From: Bacteroidales bacterium UBA5197
Lineage (GTDB): Bacteria; Bacteroidota; Bacteroidia; Bacteroidales; Lentimicrobiaceae
DNA: 64,000 bases
NCBI GenBank assembly: GCA_002412885.1
Contig: DHVX01000049.1
Coordinates: 1-64,000, forward strand
Direction: 5' to 3'
Below are positions 1-9,672 of the stretch, in pieces (position 1 is the first letter of the stretch; the number at the start of each line of letters is the position of its first letter). The notes beneath the pieces were generated by a model. The model searched no databases. It was given only the letters and a program-made list of their open reading frames with translations, and was not told where the DNA came from. The position numbers and the translations under genes are program-made.

Positions 1-365
1 AGCCGGGCATCAATTACCGAAGAAGTAAGCATAGGTTTAACATCTCCAATAAGTACAGGCGGCTCACCGGTTCTTTTCATCCACTTTTTAAGTTTACTTT
101 CGGCAGTATCGCCGGCAGCCATATACCTCCATAATTTGAAGCGCATACCTAGAAAGCTGCTGTTTGGCTCGGGTGTAAAAGCATCTGCAGCTGTTCTTTT
201 TATTGAACGCTGACTGCTTTTACTGATTTTGTCGCTGCTTTCAATTTTGATATCAGCGCCGGTGTAAAGCTTTTCACCTGCGGGCAAATGCTTTGTTCCG
301 CTGCATGCTGCCAGCATCAGAATACTTACTATCAGAAGGGATTTCGTCAAAATTGCGCTTTTCAT
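1..365 (-). CDS. tamL: TamL-type BamA/TamA-family outer membrane lipoprotein, N-terminal part only
   Basis: The gene runs off the left edge of the window, so only about 121 N-terminal residues are visible. The ATG (363-365) overlaps the TGA stop of the tamB gene (362-364) in an ATGA junction, so the two are translationally coupled. The start reads MKSAILTKSLLIVSILMLAA followed by the lipobox cysteine in AACSGTKHLPAGEKLY, a signal peptidase II lipoprotein signal. The CSGTKHLPAGE..LYTGA opening is characteristic of the Bacteroidota TamL lipoproteins, which carry POTRA domains and an Omp85 barrel and pair with TamB to insert outer membrane proteins or lipids. The barrel is outside the window, so the assignment rests on the N-terminus plus the tamB neighbour. 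Confidence 0.85.
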   Translation of the reverse strand, partial: MKSAILTKSLLIVSILMLAACSGTKHLPAGEKLYTGADIKIESSDKISKSSQRSIKRTAADAFTPEPNSSFLGMRFKLWRYMAAGDTAESKLKKWMKRTGEPPVLIGDVKPMLTSSVIDAR

Positions 366-3300
366 GGCTCCTTATCTTTTGCTGAAGCACTTCTTCTCTT
401 TCCCGATCTTAGAAAATACTTCCACCTGTTAAAATCGCGGATATACATGACTCCGATGCCGGTTTCCACCAGTTGGCCTTCAATGGCACCTTCGTATTGA
501 TTGTGACTGAATCCTTTCAGCCGCAGGCGGCCATCTTCGGTCAGTTTGTATTCTATGGTAACATCGGTGGTAATATCGCCCGCAGAGGTTTGTCTGGCCT
601 TCGATCCTTCAACATCAACCACACCACCAACCTGAACAGAAAGGCGTTCGTTGAAAAGTTCCTTTTTTGCGCCTATGTCCACCTGCGTCCTGCCTTCGGC
701 TGTACCTGATTCATAATCCTCAAATGACTGAACATCAAAATCAAGCTCAACACCCGGAACAAGTTTTGAACTTAATTTATTGAGTTCTGCCGATAAAAAT
801 TTGCTCACTGTGGTGCGAACTGCGGTTGAAACTCCCGAACTGCCTTCGGTTTGCAATGGATTCTCCTGAATAAACCGGCCAAGCACCAGCAATGCAAATA
901 CCTGTTTGTTCAGTGCTGATGGATCTTCATTCAGCATAATCAGTTTGGCATTCACTGCGCCGCCAAATATTCCTTTATCCTCGGGACGAAGCTGAATATC
1001 GAAACTGATGATGGGTTGCATTATAGCACCCCGGAGTTTCAGGTAAACCAGAAACGGATAGCGCTGCTTGTAGGTGTTCTTGTCGGCATCGCTGAGGCCT
1101 GATATCTGATCAGCCACCAGATCGATCGGAGCCGCCCTTACGTTATAGATGGCATTTAATGATATGTCAGCATCCAGTGGATCGCCATTCCAGATAATTG
1201 TGCTTCCTGCCTCTATATTAAATCTTCTCTTAACCACTGATTCCAGTGTAACAATGTAGCTTCCTTCGTCGAGGTGATAAGCACCGGTAAGGCTCATCTT
1301 TCCGCTCCGGTCAATGGTCAGGTTCAATGCAGCTTCGCCTCTTACTACCAGTGAATCAGACGAAGTCGGATCCATCATAAGCCGGAGTGTTGCTTCTTTA
1401 TCAACTTCAACAATGGCAGATACATCAAATCCGGTGAAACCGGTTTCTGACTCTTTTTTAACTTCGTCTCTGTAAAGAATAGGATTGATTTTCAGCTTAT
1501 TGTCAATTTCCACAACATCCTCGCCTTTGTATGTAGTCAGCTCTTTTTCAGGAACAACAAAGGAGAAGTTTGAACCTTTCCTGATCTTAATTTTTGCATC
1601 TACTACCGGAAGCGACATTGGTCCTCTGACACTTATTCTGCTGTCGATGATCATTTTACCGTAAAACAGTTCATTGTCCTCTGATGTGGTGTTGAATAAC
1701 CTGAAATCCTGTGATTTGACATCCAGCGCAAAAATGAAATTCTTAAAATTTTCCATCTTCACCGAACCATCAATGGTTGCTTTTTTCTGTTCGGGATCCA
1801 GAAGGGTGAAATTGTTAAAATAGAACCCGTCATTTTTCAGTTGGATGGTTTCATTTTTCAGCTCCAGCATATTTTGTAATGCTGCCGGTTTGATAAAGGA
1901 ATTATTAAATTTCAATTCGCCGGTTATTTCCGGTGATTCGGTGCTGCCCTGCACTGAGGCATTGCCAGTTATATTCCCGGAAGCTTCGGTGATGGCTCCC
2001 ATTGAAAATGCTTCGAGGGTTTTCAGGGAAAGCGATTCAATATTGGCTTTTATATTCAGGGATTGATCTCCACCTTTCGGGATGAAATGCCCTTTTATTG
2101 TGACATTATTATCTGCCCCGGACAAATTCACATCAATATCAAACTTTTGGGAGGTTGGATTGTCAGCATTCACCGTCAGATTGCCAACAGGGATTTCTCG
2201 CACCACCAGATCGGTTATTTTCAGATCAGCCACCAGGCCATAGGTGGTATCAACCCTTATCAGTAAAATATCCCCGTCAACATTTCCCTTTATCATTCCC
2301 GAATCCTGAGAAACAATTCCGGAGATATCATTCAGATTGAAATTTTGTATTTTAATGCTCAGATCGTCGTTAAATTTATCATTCACTGACTGGACGTTAA
2401 GCTGACTCCCGGCTTTATTGAGGAAGAAATTATGGATTAATATTCCCGGTTCACCGAATGCGATGTAATTATCTGCTGCAATGTTCCAGCGATCATTCAT
2501 CAGATATAATTCTGCCGGATCAAGCGAAAGTTTGTAGATGTCGCTCTCTTTAATAATCTGAGCATTAAGCAACAGCTTTTTCTTCTGCTTGTTATCGGTT
2601 GATGAAACACTTGCCAAAATGGTTTCATCGGCAAGTTTACCTCCGATTATTAAATTATCAAGGTTATACTGCGGGCCTGAGATACTGCTGCTGCTGATTT
2701 TATAGTTAAGTGCTTTGTCATCTGAGCTTACATCCAGAAGCAGGTTTCTGACTTCAGTAGTGCCGTAAACAATTTTTCGTATATCGGCAGTCAGTTTCAG
2801 GTCGTTTTTTTCGCTATCGAAGCTCCCTTTTATTAGCCCCGGCTCAAATTCCTTTAACTCAGGTACGAATAAATCGGCAATAATGGGATGGTTATGAAGC
2901 TGTATTTCAAATTCAAAATTTTCGGATTTACTTCCCGGTAACAAGGAATCAGGATCTGAAAAGTGAAAATATCTGTTCATGAAAATCATGATCTCTTTTG
3001 AGAGGTGAGCCGGTGCAAATGTCCCCTTGTACTTTATTCCAACCAGTGCATTGTCAACCATCAATTCACTTTTCCCGGTTTCATTTACCGAAGCCAGCAG
3101 GAATGATTCAAGCAGGTATTCTTTGTCTTCATGGGCAATGTAAATCTTTGTGATTCCGGCAGTACCATTAATTTCGCCGGCTGTTTTACCCTTCAGATCT
3201 GATTCTGCCTTCAAACTAATTCTTACATCTTTGCCGGTGACTTTTAGTTTCTGAAGGTTGGCGGCTTTCAGGTCCAGTTTGAATTTATACTCTTCTTCGG

Positions 3301-5353
3301 TTGGATTCAGATTAACCAATCCATCAAAGTCAAATGCAGCATTTTCATCGTCAAGGGTCACTTGCCCCTCGAATTTCTGACCTGTAATATCGCCATCAAT
3401 CATCAGTTTGTGGTAGTTATACTGATTCAGATAAACCTCAGCAACATCGGCTTTGATATTTGCCCTGATGGTGTTCTTATCCAAACCCTGCCCATAAACA
3501 TCCGCCTTTAGCGAAACCGGGCCAAACATCGAAGTGTCCATCAATAACCTGCCAACATTGAAATCAGGAATGCTTATTTTGGTTCTGAAATTTTCGCTTT
3601 TGTCAAGCGTTGCCGTAAGGTCAGCGGATCCATAACTGCTGTTCATGGCAAGGGTTGATACAAATGATTTAAGCACGCCTTTGAAAACTATCCGCAAACT
3701 GATGTCTTCCGGCAACGAAATGCTGTCGGGAATGGCTTCGCCAGCCATCATGGTGATATCCTTCCTCCCCGAATTTATTCTCAGATTCGGGAAGTTGTAC
3801 CAGGCAGTTTCTGCATCGGGCAAGCCTTTGATTGTAAAATCGGTTTTTATATCGGTATTACTTCCGGTTTTTATGGCGAGGTTTTTCCCGTTCAGGTTGT
3901 TCACCGATCCGTTTACACTTCCTGAAATGGTGGTAATGCCTGACTTATTGCTGAAGAATGGCTGCTTTGCAAGTTCATTGCTGAAGTAAAGAATATCAGA
4001 ATTCATCACACTCACCTGATTCATATTTACATCTAAAACCAGATAGGGCAATGAATCCACCAATGATCCGAGCGATGAAAACTGAAGGTTCACATCGGCA
4101 TCTATCAGCGAACCCGGAGTTTTGATTTTAAGTTTCTTTGCGGATATTGATTTCTGATTCATGCTGAAATCAGTCTCAAACTGATCGATAGAAAATCCAT
4201 TTTTATCCACCGCGGTGAATTTTTTTACGGAAACCCCGGTTTTGGCAAGTGAGTAATTGAAATCATCAGCAACCAAAGTTAAATTCCTGTAATCCATATG
4301 ATTTACATCAAAACCATTTTTTATTACAGGCGCATTTACAATGTTGTATGACAGTGTATTATCATCGAGTTCGAAGCGTTCAACCAAAACTTTCCAATCA
4401 CTTTTTTCTTCGGGGCCAGGGATTGCTTCAAAAGATAACTCAGGCTTCGGGGCTGATTCAATTGATTTGTAGCGGACAATACTTTTCGCTAAAATCACTT
4501 TTGCAGATGACACCGTTTCTTTGTTCAGATCGATGGCTGAATTCTTCAATTCAAGTTGCGCAACAGAAGCTACCACCGATTGCCTGACGATTGAATCTCC
4601 GAAGCTGATAAAAGATTCTTTGATTTGTATTTTTTTTGCCGAAATGATTGGCAGCACATTCTCAGATGCTTCAGCGGTTGATTCGGAAGCCTTATTAATC
4701 AGCACATCTCCTGTTAACTTCTCAATCAATAATTCATCTATTTTGTAAATCTGGTTTGCCAGATCAATTTCATCGACATTCAGTCGGAGTTGATTCAGAT
4801 TCATTTCAGCATAAGTTCCGCTGTATTTGTCATCGAACAGAAAACGAATATTTTCGAATCCAACCTTGTTCACGCTGATCACCCATTTATTGTCTTTTTC
4901 GGGCTCCGCCACTTTTTGTTTTTGACTGGCAGTATCGCTGAAGGCAGTCAGCAGGAAATTAAAGTTAAAAAGGGAATCTGATTCAGTGCGGCTCAGGTTG
5001 AGCACAGTATTTTCGAGCGTGAAAGAGCTGATGTTTATCTTGTTTTTAAGCAGTGCAAACAACCCGATATTGACTTTGACCTCGCCTGCATAAAGCAGTG
5101 TATCTTTCTGAATATCTTCAAGATAAAGCCCTTTAATGACCACTGATTTGGGGAATGAAATGCTGATTTTTTCCAGCTCAATCACAGTGTGGGTTTTGCT
5201 GCTGACGAATTCAATGGCAAAGCCGGTAATCTTGTTTTGAATCGCAGGAACCTGAATCAGCAAGGCGATGAGAATAAACAGCACCACAAAGCCGAGGGCC
5301 ATCCATAAGATCACCCTCAGTATTATTTTCAGAATGGCACCAAATTTATTCAT
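362..5353 (-). CDS. tamB: TamB family translocation and assembly module protein (DUF490)
   Basis: This is a 1663-residue inner-membrane anchored periplasmic protein. One N-terminal transmembrane segment (about residues 10-35, rich in I, L, V, F) is followed by a very long stretch of alternating short beta-strands typical of AsmA/TamB-like proteins, which form a hydrophobic groove bridging the two membranes. The C-terminal 450 residues match the DUF490/TamB domain, including MSLTGAYHLDEGSYIVTLE, and the family ending with a late KLTEDGRLRLKGFSHNQYEG-like segment. It overlaps the downstream TamL gene by ATGA, which supports a TamB-TamL pair. In characterised bacteria TamB takes part in outer-membrane protein assembly and phospholipid transport; which role applies here cannot be seen. 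No stress-type promoter lies upstream, unlike the region from 6 kb on. Confidence 0.93.
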   Translation of the reverse strand: MNKFGAILKIILRVILWMALGFVVLFILIALLIQVPAIQNKITGFAIEFVSSKTHTVIELEKISISFPKSVVIKGLYLEDIQKDTLLYAGEVKVNIGLFALLKNKINISSFTLENTVLNLSRTESDSLFNFNFLLTAFSDTASQKQKVAEPEKDNKWVISVNKVGFENIRFLFDDKYSGTYAEMNLNQLRLNVDEIDLANQIYKIDELLIEKLTGDVLINKASESTAEASENVLPIISAKKIQIKESFISFGDSIVRQSVVASVAQLELKNSAIDLNKETVSSAKVILAKSIVRYKSIESAPKPELSFEAIPGPEEKSDWKVLVERFELDDNTLSYNIVNAPVIKNGFDVNHMDYRNLTLVADDFNYSLAKTGVSVKKFTAVDKNGFSIDQFETDFSMNQKSISAKKLKIKTPGSLIDADVNLQFSSLGSLVDSLPYLVLDVNMNQVSVMNSDILYFSNELAKQPFFSNKSGITTISGSVNGSVNNLNGKNLAIKTGSNTDIKTDFTIKGLPDAETAWYNFPNLRINSGRKDITMMAGEAIPDSISLPEDISLRIVFKGVLKSFVSTLAMNSSYGSADLTATLDKSENFRTKISIPDFNVGRLLMDTSMFGPVSLKADVYGQGLDKNTIRANIKADVAEVYLNQYNYHKLMIDGDITGQKFEGQVTLDDENAAFDFDGLVNLNPTEEEYKFKLDLKAANLQKLKVTGKDVRISLKAESDLKGKTAGEINGTAGITKIYIAHEDKEYLLESFLLASVNETGKSELMVDNALVGIKYKGTFAPAHLSKEIMIFMNRYFHFSDPDSLLPGSKSENFEFEIQLHNHPIIADLFVPELKEFEPGLIKGSFDSEKNDLKLTADIRKIVYGTTEVRNLLLDVSSDDKALNYKISSSSISGPQYNLDNLIIGGKLADETILASVSSTDNKQKKKLLLNAQIIKESDIYKLSLDPAELYLMNDRWNIAADNYIAFGEPGILIHNFFLNKAGSQLNVQSVNDKFNDDLSIKIQNFNLNDISGIVSQDSGMIKGNVDGDILLIRVDTTYGLVADLKITDLVVREIPVGNLTVNADNPTSQKFDIDVNLSGADNNVTIKGHFIPKGGDQSLNIKANIESLSLKTLEAFSMGAITEASGNITGNASVQGSTESPEITGELKFNNSFIKPAALQNMLELKNETIQLKNDGFYFNNFTLLDPEQKKATIDGSVKMENFKNFIFALDVKSQDFRLFNTTSEDNELFYGKMIIDSRISVRGPMSLPVVDAKIKIRKGSNFSFVVPEKELTTYKGEDVVEIDNKLKINPILYRDEVKKESETGFTGFDVSAIVEVDKEATLRLMMDPTSSDSLVVRGEAALNLTIDRSGKMSLTGAYHLDEGSYIVTLESVVKRRFNIEAGSTIIWNGDPLDADISLNAIYNVRAAPIDLVADQISGLSDADKNTYKQRYPFLVYLKLRGAIMQPIISFDIQLRPEDKGIFGGAVNAKLIMLNEDPSALNKQVFALLVLGRFIQENPLQTEGSSGVSTAVRTTVSKFLSAELNKLSSKLVPGVELDFDVQSFEDYESGTAEGRTQVDIGAKKELFNERLSVQVGGVVDVEGSKARQTSAGDITTDVTIEYKLTEDGRLRLKGFSHNQYEGAIEGQLVETGIGVMYIRDFNRWKYFLRSGKRRSASAKDKEP

Positions 5354-5658
5354 CTTTCAAAACGAGATATTGATGAAGCAAATACCATGCTCAAGTATTT
5401 TTTCATCACAAATATTTCTGACCCTGCCTTGTTACTGAAGTGGAGTTTTAGATTGCAAAAGACATGATTAATAATCTCATGCAATAATTCAGTTCAAACT
5501 CATCAGTTAATAATTCAAGACAGAAAAAAGACAGGGTTTAAAAACTGAACAAAATATTACATCCCCAGCAAAATGGTACTTTTAGCCCGGTGTTGCGTTT
5601 GCGGTGGGGCGATTACACTTGTTTGTTGTAATGGGATGGTTTTCATTTTGTTGTTTAA
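5354..5658. other. Intergenic region with no recognised gene
   Basis: This 305-base gap lies between the tamB start and the stop of the small lipoprotein gene. It contains a weak stem around 5611-5629 (TTACA...TTGTAA) that might end the lipoprotein transcript, but no convincing T-run. No ORF or RNA gene is supported. Confidence 0.5.
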
Positions 5659-6015
5659 TCAATCATTCCTGTCTATTGCAGTTTCTGTAATGTTATTATT
5701 TCCGTCAATAGCAATGTCATAATTATAACAGTCTTCCATTTGTACCGTTTTAACGTAATTGTTGTTAGAAACAGTAATAGTGAAAGTCACTAAACCCGGT
5801 GCATAAGAAGCATAAGACGAGGATGTGCCTGGATCAACATTATTAATGTTGACAGTATTTCCACCTGAAGTTTTAATTTGAACACTTGCTTTTTCCGTCC
5901 CATTATTAATTATTCTGGCAGATGGGTCTTCATTCTTGCATTTGCTGCAACTGCTTAAACTTGCAATTGTAAATGCTGTGATTAAAATCAGAAGGAAAAT
6001 TTTTAAGGGTTTCAT
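5659..6015 (-). CDS. Small secreted lipoprotein of unknown function
   Basis: This codes for 118 residues from the ATG at 6013-6015; an in-frame ATG at 6042 would add nine residues but spoil the signal peptide. The N-terminus MKPLKIFLLILITAFTIASL ends in a lipobox (LSSC), predicting an outer-membrane or periplasmic lipoprotein. The mature part is rich in N, T, S and V, has two cysteines close to the lipid anchor (CSKCKNEDP), and shows alternating beta-strand patterning like a small beta-sandwich. I do not recognise a family. It is preceded by one of the 19 regulon promoters (6170-6234), with a leader of about 150 bases, so it probably belongs to the envelope-stress regulon described in the findings. 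Confidence 0.75.
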   Translation of the reverse strand: MKPLKIFLLILITAFTIASLSSCSKCKNEDPSARIINNGTEKASVQIKTSGGNTVNINNVDPGTSSSYASYAPGLVTFTITVSNNNYVKTVQMEDCYNYDIAIDGNNNITETAIDRND

Positions 6016-6169
6016 AACAAAAGAGTTGGGATTCTTACTCATATGGCTTTTCAGTTTCGCCCCGTTTTTTTAGTGGCTTCTGGACTCCACTTTTTTCTTT
6101 TGAGACTTTGATTGGTAAGCCACCAAACTTTCGCAGACCGTCAGTTGGTTTACACATGCCACAAAAGAA

Positions 6170-6234
6170 CAAATATGAATCAACTAGTCATAAAATGCAT
6201 TACACAATTATAACGAAGAGTTGCATTTTTCACA
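6170..6234 (-). promoter_or_regulatory. Regulon promoter for the lipoprotein gene ending at 5659
   Basis: Reading on the minus strand: distal box TGTGAAA (6234-6228), 23 bases, proximal box TGTAATG (6204-6198), 20 bases, -7 element CATATTTG (6177-6170). Spacing is identical to that of the other copies. The internal ATGCAA and the proximal GTGTAA are 21 bp apart. Confidence 0.8.
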
Positions 6235-6293
6235 CATATCAAACGTTCAAATCGTACCTCATCCCTCACTTTCTTCCCTCGTCTCATATTTGT

Positions 6294-9200
6294 TTAACAT
6301 TTCAAATTGCTCATTATTATCTTTGTCAGCATTCCCCGGTTTATTGGTTTTGTGAGATATTCATTACATCCTGCTTCAATTGCTTTCTCCTTATCTCCAG
6401 ACAAGCCATAAGCCGTTTGTGCAATGATCATCACATCTTTGTTAAAATTTCGGATGAGCCTTGTTGCCTCATATCCATCCATAATTGGTATCTTCATATC
6501 CATCAGTGCCAGGTCAATATCAGGATGGTTGCGGCAGGTCTCAACTGCTTCAGATCCGCTGCGGGCATACAAAATTTCTTTTGCAACTTTTTTGACTATG
6601 GTTGAAATATACAATTCAGATATTATGTCATCTTCAACAATCAGTATTTTCAGGTTGCCGGATTTCTTTTCTGCTTCATCAATTATAGCAACCCCGACTT
6701 CTTGTACCGGGTTCCAGGGAATAGTGAAAAAGAAGGAAGAGCCTGTTTCTTTGTTTAGCGCTGAATTTGTCTTTTGCTGGTTACTTTCCACCCAGATTTT
6801 TCCACCCATAACTTCCACAAAAGCTTTTGAGATAGACAAACCCAGTCCTGCACCTTCATAATTCCGGTTTAATGATTCACTGCCCTGCCTGAACCTGTCG
6901 AAAATCAAATCTTTTTGTTCCTCAGAGACTCCCGATCCAGTGTCTTTTACAAAAAACTCAAGGAAATCACCTTTTTTTTCATAACCAATTTCAATAGAGC
7001 CTGTCCGGGTAAACTTAATCGCATTTTTCACGAGATTGGTAAGTATTGCGAAAAATTTATCTTTGTCAGTCCTGATATTTGCGGTATGGCTGTTAGCTAA
7101 TTCGCTGTAAAACAGGTGTAAATTTTTTAGTTCTGCTTCGGGCTTAAAAAAATTAAAAATTTCCTTAATCTGTTCATTCACATTCGTATTTGAAAGTGAG
7201 ACTTCAATCTGGCCGGACTCAATCCGTGAAATGCTGATAATATCGTTAATGATATTTAGCATACGATCTCCGCTTTTTTCAATAATGCTGATATATTTGT
7301 GTTGCTCTTCCCCAGTCAGATGCGGTTCTTTTAATAACCCGGCAAATCCAAGAATTCCATTCATGGGTGTTCTTATTTCATGGCTCATATTTGCCAGAAA
7401 AGCTGATTTTAAACGATCGCTTTCTTCGGCTCTTTCTTTAGCTTTCAACAGGGCTTTTTCAGCATCTTTGCGTTCAGTGATATCGCGCCCGATGCCAAGT
7501 ACGCCCATCAGGTTATGATTATCATCAAACATAGGGGCTTTTATGGTATCCAGACATACCCGGTGCCCGTCATCAGCAAATGTGACCCATTCTTCATTAC
7601 AGGTGGGCTTTCCGGCTATGATTGCTATGCGGTCATTTTCGCGGAAAAAATCGGCCAGTTCGCGGTCAACAAAATCATAATCAGTTTTTCCGACAATTTC
7701 AGCTTCCGGAGCACCGAAAAAGCGACCGAACATTGGATTACAGGTGAGATAAACTCCTTCCTGATCTTTGACCCAGATCAGGTCGGGAATGGTTTGTACC
7801 AGGGTGCGCAAACGGGTTTCAGAAACTATGAGATCATGTTCCGCTTTTTTACTTTTGGTGATATCCCGGATATTGCATTGAACAACTTTTTTGTTATTTA
7901 CCAGATAGACATTGCTGATGAACTCAACATTGATTTTACTGCCGTCAGCCGTTTCGATCGGCAGGTTATCATACCTTACATATTCTTGCTGCTGCAATTC
8001 ATGGAATTTTTCTTTATTGGCAGCTATGTCTTTAAAAAAACCGATCTCCCAGATATCCTTTTCTTTAAAATCCTCTTTGGTATAGCCTAGTAACTCAACC
8101 AGAAACGGATTTACATCGATAATCGCTCCGGTTTCTGCATCAAGAATCAGAAGACCGTCTTTTGCTGATTCAAAAAGCCTTCGGTAGCGGGTTTCCAAAA
8201 TTGCTATTGCATCCTCTGTAACTTTACGCTGGGTAATATCCTGAGCCACTGTGGCGACAACTTTTTTTCCTTCCGAATCAAAAATATTGGTTGAGTTCCA
8301 GAGAACGGTTTTAATTTTATTGCCTTTTGTCAATAGATCTACTTCGATAATCTCCGGCCTTTCCTTATTTAACGATTTTTTAATCAATTCAATTGAAGAA
8401 TCGGCTCTATCTTCCGGAAAAAGAATATGAAGTCTGATATCTTCCTCGTCATTCAACTTATAACCAATCAGCTCTGCAAAGGCACGGTTGTAAAGTGTTA
8501 CTAAAGAATCAGCATCCCAGATAACAATCGGTATATGGGCGTGATTAAAGAGAATGTCAAGGTATTCATTTGTCAGGCGTTCTCGTTCGTTGGAGGAATC
8601 TTCCGAGATTTTACGATCGGTAATGTCCTCAATTGCAAGCAAAATAATCATTTCTTTTTCCGGGGAACGTTCAATCTGGCGGGCATTCAGTAGCATTGTC
8701 CGTTTGCCGATCACTGAAAAGACATGCTGTACTTCGTAGTTTTCGAAGGTTGTTTTTTCAGGTAAAATAGTCTCCAGCAACTCTCTAAGGTCAGGAATAT
8801 CCCACTGATTGTCTCCAAGTTCATAAATAAGTTTCCCGATAGTATTCTCCTGGTTAACCCTGAAAAATTTGTAAAATGACCTGTTTGCCTTTACCACCCG
8901 TAAATTACTATTCAATAAAAGCAGTGGTTCCCTGATGGTGTCAATGATGTTTTCGGCAAATTCTCCAACCTCGTCATCAATCTTTTTTGCTTCGGCGAGC
9001 TCTAATCTGGCTGTTTCCAATCCAGTTTCTACAATTATTCTCCTGGTAATATCCCTTATGTTAAATTGTAAAAGTTTCTGATTGCTTTCTGCGTATATAT
9101 TGCTGATATATTCCACGTCGATCATATGCCCGGTTGCTGTTTCCAACTGAATATTCCTGTAGTCGGAATTCCCGTTTTCCTTCAATGCCAGAAGTTTTTT

Positions 9201-9473
9201 CTTACTACCGATAAAGTTCTTTAAGAAATTTGTTTTCCATATCACTTTATTAATAATTTCATCTTCGGGATAGCCCAGCAAATCAATTAAAAACGGGTTC
9301 ACATCAATGATTTTTCCCGATTTAGTATTAAGAATCAGAATTCCATCCTGCGATGTTTCAAAAAGCTGATGATAATGAAATTCTGAGGCCACAATTGACT
9401 TACTTGTCAAGGCCGATTCCTTTTCAGTTTTACAGGAACAACTTCCGGTGCCAGTTTCCAGAATATTTTTCAT
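6294..9473 (-). CDS. Multi-PAS hybrid sensor histidine kinase with C-terminal receiver
   Basis: This is a 1059-residue protein without an obvious transmembrane segment, so probably a cytoplasmic sensor. It has about five PAS domains (roughly residues 27-140, 165-285, 300-415, 425-545, 555-675). These are followed by a HisKA domain with the H-box MSHEIRTPMNGILGF near residue 696, a HATPase domain with the N box NLVKNAIKFT and G boxes (DTGSGVS, GAGLGLSI), and a receiver domain with LMDMKIP as the phosphoacceptor region near residue 988. PAS1 and PAS4 are close copies of each other (both contain IIDVNPFL and LLGY), pointing to an internal duplication. No HPt domain is present, so phosphate must pass to another protein; the HPt of the kinase at 26067-28064 is a local candidate. 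A regulon promoter lies upstream (9588-9651). Confidence 0.93.
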   Translation of the reverse strand: MKNILETGTGSCSCKTEKESALTSKSIVASEFHYHQLFETSQDGILILNTKSGKIIDVNPFLIDLLGYPEDEIINKVIWKTNFLKNFIGSKKKLLALKENGNSDYRNIQLETATGHMIDVEYISNIYAESNQKLLQFNIRDITRRIIVETGLETARLELAEAKKIDDEVGEFAENIIDTIREPLLLLNSNLRVVKANRSFYKFFRVNQENTIGKLIYELGDNQWDIPDLRELLETILPEKTTFENYEVQHVFSVIGKRTMLLNARQIERSPEKEMIILLAIEDITDRKISEDSSNERERLTNEYLDILFNHAHIPIVIWDADSLVTLYNRAFAELIGYKLNDEEDIRLHILFPEDRADSSIELIKKSLNKERPEIIEVDLLTKGNKIKTVLWNSTNIFDSEGKKVVATVAQDITQRKVTEDAIAILETRYRRLFESAKDGLLILDAETGAIIDVNPFLVELLGYTKEDFKEKDIWEIGFFKDIAANKEKFHELQQQEYVRYDNLPIETADGSKINVEFISNVYLVNNKKVVQCNIRDITKSKKAEHDLIVSETRLRTLVQTIPDLIWVKDQEGVYLTCNPMFGRFFGAPEAEIVGKTDYDFVDRELADFFRENDRIAIIAGKPTCNEEWVTFADDGHRVCLDTIKAPMFDDNHNLMGVLGIGRDITERKDAEKALLKAKERAEESDRLKSAFLANMSHEIRTPMNGILGFAGLLKEPHLTGEEQHKYISIIEKSGDRMLNIINDIISISRIESGQIEVSLSNTNVNEQIKEIFNFFKPEAELKNLHLFYSELANSHTANIRTDKDKFFAILTNLVKNAIKFTRTGSIEIGYEKKGDFLEFFVKDTGSGVSEEQKDLIFDRFRQGSESLNRNYEGAGLGLSISKAFVEVMGGKIWVESNQQKTNSALNKETGSSFFFTIPWNPVQEVGVAIIDEAEKKSGNLKILIVEDDIISELYISTIVKKVAKEILYARSGSEAVETCRNHPDIDLALMDMKIPIMDGYEATRLIRNFNKDVMIIAQTAYGLSGDKEKAIEAGCNEYLTKPINRGMLTKIIMSNLKC

Positions 9474-9587
9474 TTAATTTCCTTTTCAAATTCTACAAAC
9501 AGACGCACTGGTTAACGCATTAAAGTCAAACACTTTTTTTTAAAAAACCCCGTGTTTATTGCCAATTGACGTTAAGCATATTACCAA

Positions 9588-9651
9588 TAAAATTAGTACT
9601 TTCAGCATGTTAGATGTTACATAACTCTTAAAAAGACTTATACATTTCCCA
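9588..9651 (-). promoter_or_regulatory. Regulon promoter for the multi-PAS hybrid kinase
   Basis: Distal box TGGGAAA (9651-9645), 23 bases, proximal box TGTAACA (9621-9615), then 19 bases (the only copy not at 20) and the -7-like TAATTTTA (9595-9588). The kinase start is about 115 bases downstream. Confidence 0.75.
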
Positions 9652-9672
9652 CATTAACAGGGCGGATTTTGG

